A stretch of 7,534 bases of DNA from Phycisphaerales bacterium. Lineage in GTDB: Bacteria; Planctomycetota; Phycisphaerae; Sedimentisphaerales; Anaerohalosphaeraceae. The notes under the pieces are model-generated. The model was not told the DNA's origin. It saw only the letters and a program-made list of their open reading frames with translations, and made no database searches. Position numbers and translations under genes: made by a program. Shown piece after piece: positions 6,374-7,534 of the stretch. The DNA is taken from positions 1-7,534 of the forward strand of contig PMBP01000174.1 in NCBI GenBank assembly GCA_003152975.1, in the 5' to 3' direction. Within the stretch, counting starts at the first letter, position 1; each line of letters opens with the position of its first letter.

Positions 6374-6400
6374 GTCATTCCCGCGAAAGCGGGAATCCAG
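6374..6400. repeat. Widespread REP-like hairpin (ATTCCCGC-GAAA-GCGGGAAT)
   Basis: ATTCCCGC (6377-6384), loop GAAA and GCGGGAAT (6389-6396) form a perfect 8-base-pair stem with a GNRA-type loop, flanked by GTC and CCAG. This motif is a familiar extragenic repeat in many bacterial genomes, and its plus-strand translation gives the tell-tale spurious peptide HSRESGNP. It is non-coding. Confidence 0.85.
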
Positions 6401-6456
6401 ATCATTTCTTGCCCCTGAATTCCACAAATGTTCAATATGAATCTGTCCGGGCAATT

Positions 6457-6487
6457 ATTATAAGCCATTCCGCATCCGGCCATCCAA
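6457..6487 (-). promoter_or_regulatory. Candidate promoter of the mgtC-like gene
   Basis: On the minus strand there is a perfect TATAAT (6457-6462) and an upstream TTGGAT (6482-6487) with a 19-base spacer, longer than ideal. Transcription would begin near 6450 and give a leader of about 138 bases containing both hairpins (6342-6396). It is the best promoter-like sequence in this 222-base intergenic region, judged by eye. Confidence 0.4.
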
Positions 6488-6496
6488 TCCTCTCGG

Positions 6497-6520
6497 CTGG
6501 CCATTACTGATATCGGCCAG
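6497..6520 (-). terminator. Weak stem-loop after the PfkB-family kinase gene
   Basis: CTGGCC (6497-6502) and GGCCAG (6515-6520) can pair into a 6-base-pair stem with a 12-base loop, starting 15 bases past the kinase stop codon. No U-tract follows on the minus strand. It might assist 3'-end formation but is not a good intrinsic terminator. Confidence 0.25.
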
Positions 6521-6534
6521 AATCCGTTATAGTA

Positions 6535-7452
6535 TTACCTTCTGCATCCTGCCCGTTTCGTGGCCAAACGGACACCCCGCGAAAGCCCCTTGCGGACGGC
6601 TGCCCGGCCTGGCGTTCCCGTCAGATCCCCCGATCCGGCCGACAGATACCCGTCCAGGAATCCGGCCAGCAGGGTATCGCCGCAGCCGACCGTATGGCAG
6701 ACCGCCGGGATTTTGGCGGCCGCTCGGGCAATCGCATAGTCGGCGGTAACGGCCATCGCCCCGCGGCGACCCCGGCTGACCAGTACCAGATCGACGCGGT
6801 CGGCCAGCGTTCGGGCCGCACGGATGATCTCCTCCGGCCGATCAGCGATCGATCGGCCCAGCAATCCCGCCAGTTCTTCCACATTCGGCTTGATCGCCCA
6901 CAACCCCCCGGCATCGACGATTGCCGACAAAGCCGGACCCGAAGTGTCCACTACGATCCTCGCTCCTTTAGCCCGGCAGGTCCGGACTATCCGCACAAAA
7001 TCCTCCACGGCATCGTCCGGCACCGCTCCCGAAAACAAGCAGATCGTCTGCGGGCCCACCATCCGTGCCAGATCCCGCGTCAGCCGCCGCAGATTCTGCG
7101 GAGTCGCCAGCGGGTTGGGGCTGCGAAGGTGCATCTCGCGGCGCCGGCCCGTATCGATCAGCGTAATGTTCCGCCGGGTCTGGCCCGGCACGGCCGTAAA
7201 CCGCGGCTCGATTTTCGGCGCCGACCGCAAACCGGCCAGTGCCTTCGGCAGATCGTCCTTTCCCCACAGGCCCGCGGCGATGGACCGCCGCCCCAGCGCG
7301 CCAAGTGCCCGCGAGACATTCAGTGCCTTCCCGGCCGGCGTGACCGTCTGCCGCTCGATTACCTGATGCCGGCCCCATTGGTAATCGGCCGCATAGCATG
7401 CGATGTCCCAACTGGGACTGATCCCCACGGTGATGATTGTGTACTCGTTCAT
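6535..7452 (-). CDS. PfkB-family sugar or sugar-phosphate kinase (1-phosphofructokinase-like)
   Basis: PfkB (ribokinase-fold) enzymes transfer phosphate from ATP to a sugar, sugar phosphate or nucleoside. The 305-residue product has the expected order: PAGKALNVSRALGALG (39-54; equivalent to the GGKG-N-A first signature), RRNITLIDTGRRREMHL (93-109), SGAVPDD (141-147; usually GSxPxG), VVDTSGPAL (167-175), IKPNVEEL (187-194), VLVSRGRRGAMAV (223-235) and HTVGCGDTLLAGF (253-265) with the catalytic base D259. RRNITL and IKPN-EEL point to the 1-phosphofructokinase/tagatose-6-phosphate kinase branch, but the substrate cannot be settled and no sugar transport genes are beside it. Position 257 is Cys where most relatives have Ala (GAGD). 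The start at 7452 is supported by CAAGG with a 6-base gap. It is probably its own transcription unit. Confidence 0.9.
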   Translation of the reverse strand: MNEYTIITVGISPSWDIACYAADYQWGRHQVIERQTVTPAGKALNVSRALGALGRRSIAAGLWGKDDLPKALAGLRSAPKIEPRFTAVPGQTRRNITLIDTGRRREMHLRSPNPLATPQNLRRLTRDLARMVGPQTICLFSGAVPDDAVEDFVRIVRTCRAKGARIVVDTSGPALSAIVDAGGLWAIKPNVEELAGLLGRSIADRPEEIIRAARTLADRVDLVLVSRGRRGAMAVTADYAIARAAAKIPAVCHTVGCGDTLLAGFLDGYLSAGSGDLTGTPGRAAVRKGLSRGVRLATKRAGCRR

Positions 7453-7506
7453 TATTTGCCTTGGTCAAGAATTCCTGTTCACACCTTTCTCACTTCTGAG
7501 CGACGC

Positions 7507-7534
7507 GAAGTCCCGATTCGGTGTATCGGGATTC
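7507..7534. repeat. Inverted repeat cut by the right edge of the window
   Basis: TCCCGAT (7511-7517) and ATCGGGA (7525-7531) form a 7-base-pair stem around a 7-base loop. Three more pairs (7507-7509 with 7532-7534) continue past a bulged G at 7510. The window ends while the bases still pair, so the repeat is probably longer. It lies 55 bases upstream of the kinase start; no promoter could be made out between them. Confidence 0.6.

Noticed and set aside
6019..6510. A 163-codon plus-strand open frame
   Set aside because: It is antisense to the mgtC-like gene and then translates the REP-like repeat (HSRESGNP), a known artefact.

Overview
This window reads as ordinary chromosomal DNA from a GC-rich bacterium. 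The best guess is a planctomycete, perhaps of the Phycisphaerae/Sedimentisphaerales kind. That guess rests on the C-V-P-S-L-H-P type lipoprotein, the degenerate 7-base repeats between genes and the GC-rich hairpin repeats. It is an impression from pattern recognition, not a search result. No phage, transposase, CRISPR array, rRNA or tRNA is visible.

Left part, minus strand (1-2375): pcm (protein-L-isoaspartate methyltransferase) is followed after 3 bases by recG (branch migration helicase). The two are probably co-transcribed and translationally coupled. recG is cut by the window's left edge inside helicase motif VI. The large plus-strand reading frames over these two genes are mirror-frame artefacts.

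Middle, plus strand (2442-5773): a 122-base divergent intergenic region holds a short palindrome. It is followed by a 331-residue putative lipoprotein made of two tandem copies of one module. Next comes a roughly 150-base element whose two ends are degenerate TTGACTA heptamer arrays in inverted orientation. Then bioA and bioD, 4 bases apart, encode two consecutive steps of biotin synthesis (KAPA to DAPA to dethiobiotin). bioB, bioF and the early-pathway genes are not in the window.

Right part, minus strand (5803-7534): a short MgtC/SapB-family membrane protein is convergent with bioD, with 29 bases between the stops. Its upstream region (6313-6534) carries a composite of hairpin repeats, including the widespread ATTCCCGC-GAAA-GCGGGAAT type, and a TATAAT-containing candidate promoter. 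Upstream of that lies a PfkB-family sugar-phosphate kinase. The window ends inside another inverted repeat.

I do not see a convincing new multi-gene system. The parts most worth a second look are the inverted heptamer element (3494-3644), the duplicated lipoprotein, the repeat composite in front of the mgtC-like gene, and the truncated inverted repeat at the right edge.
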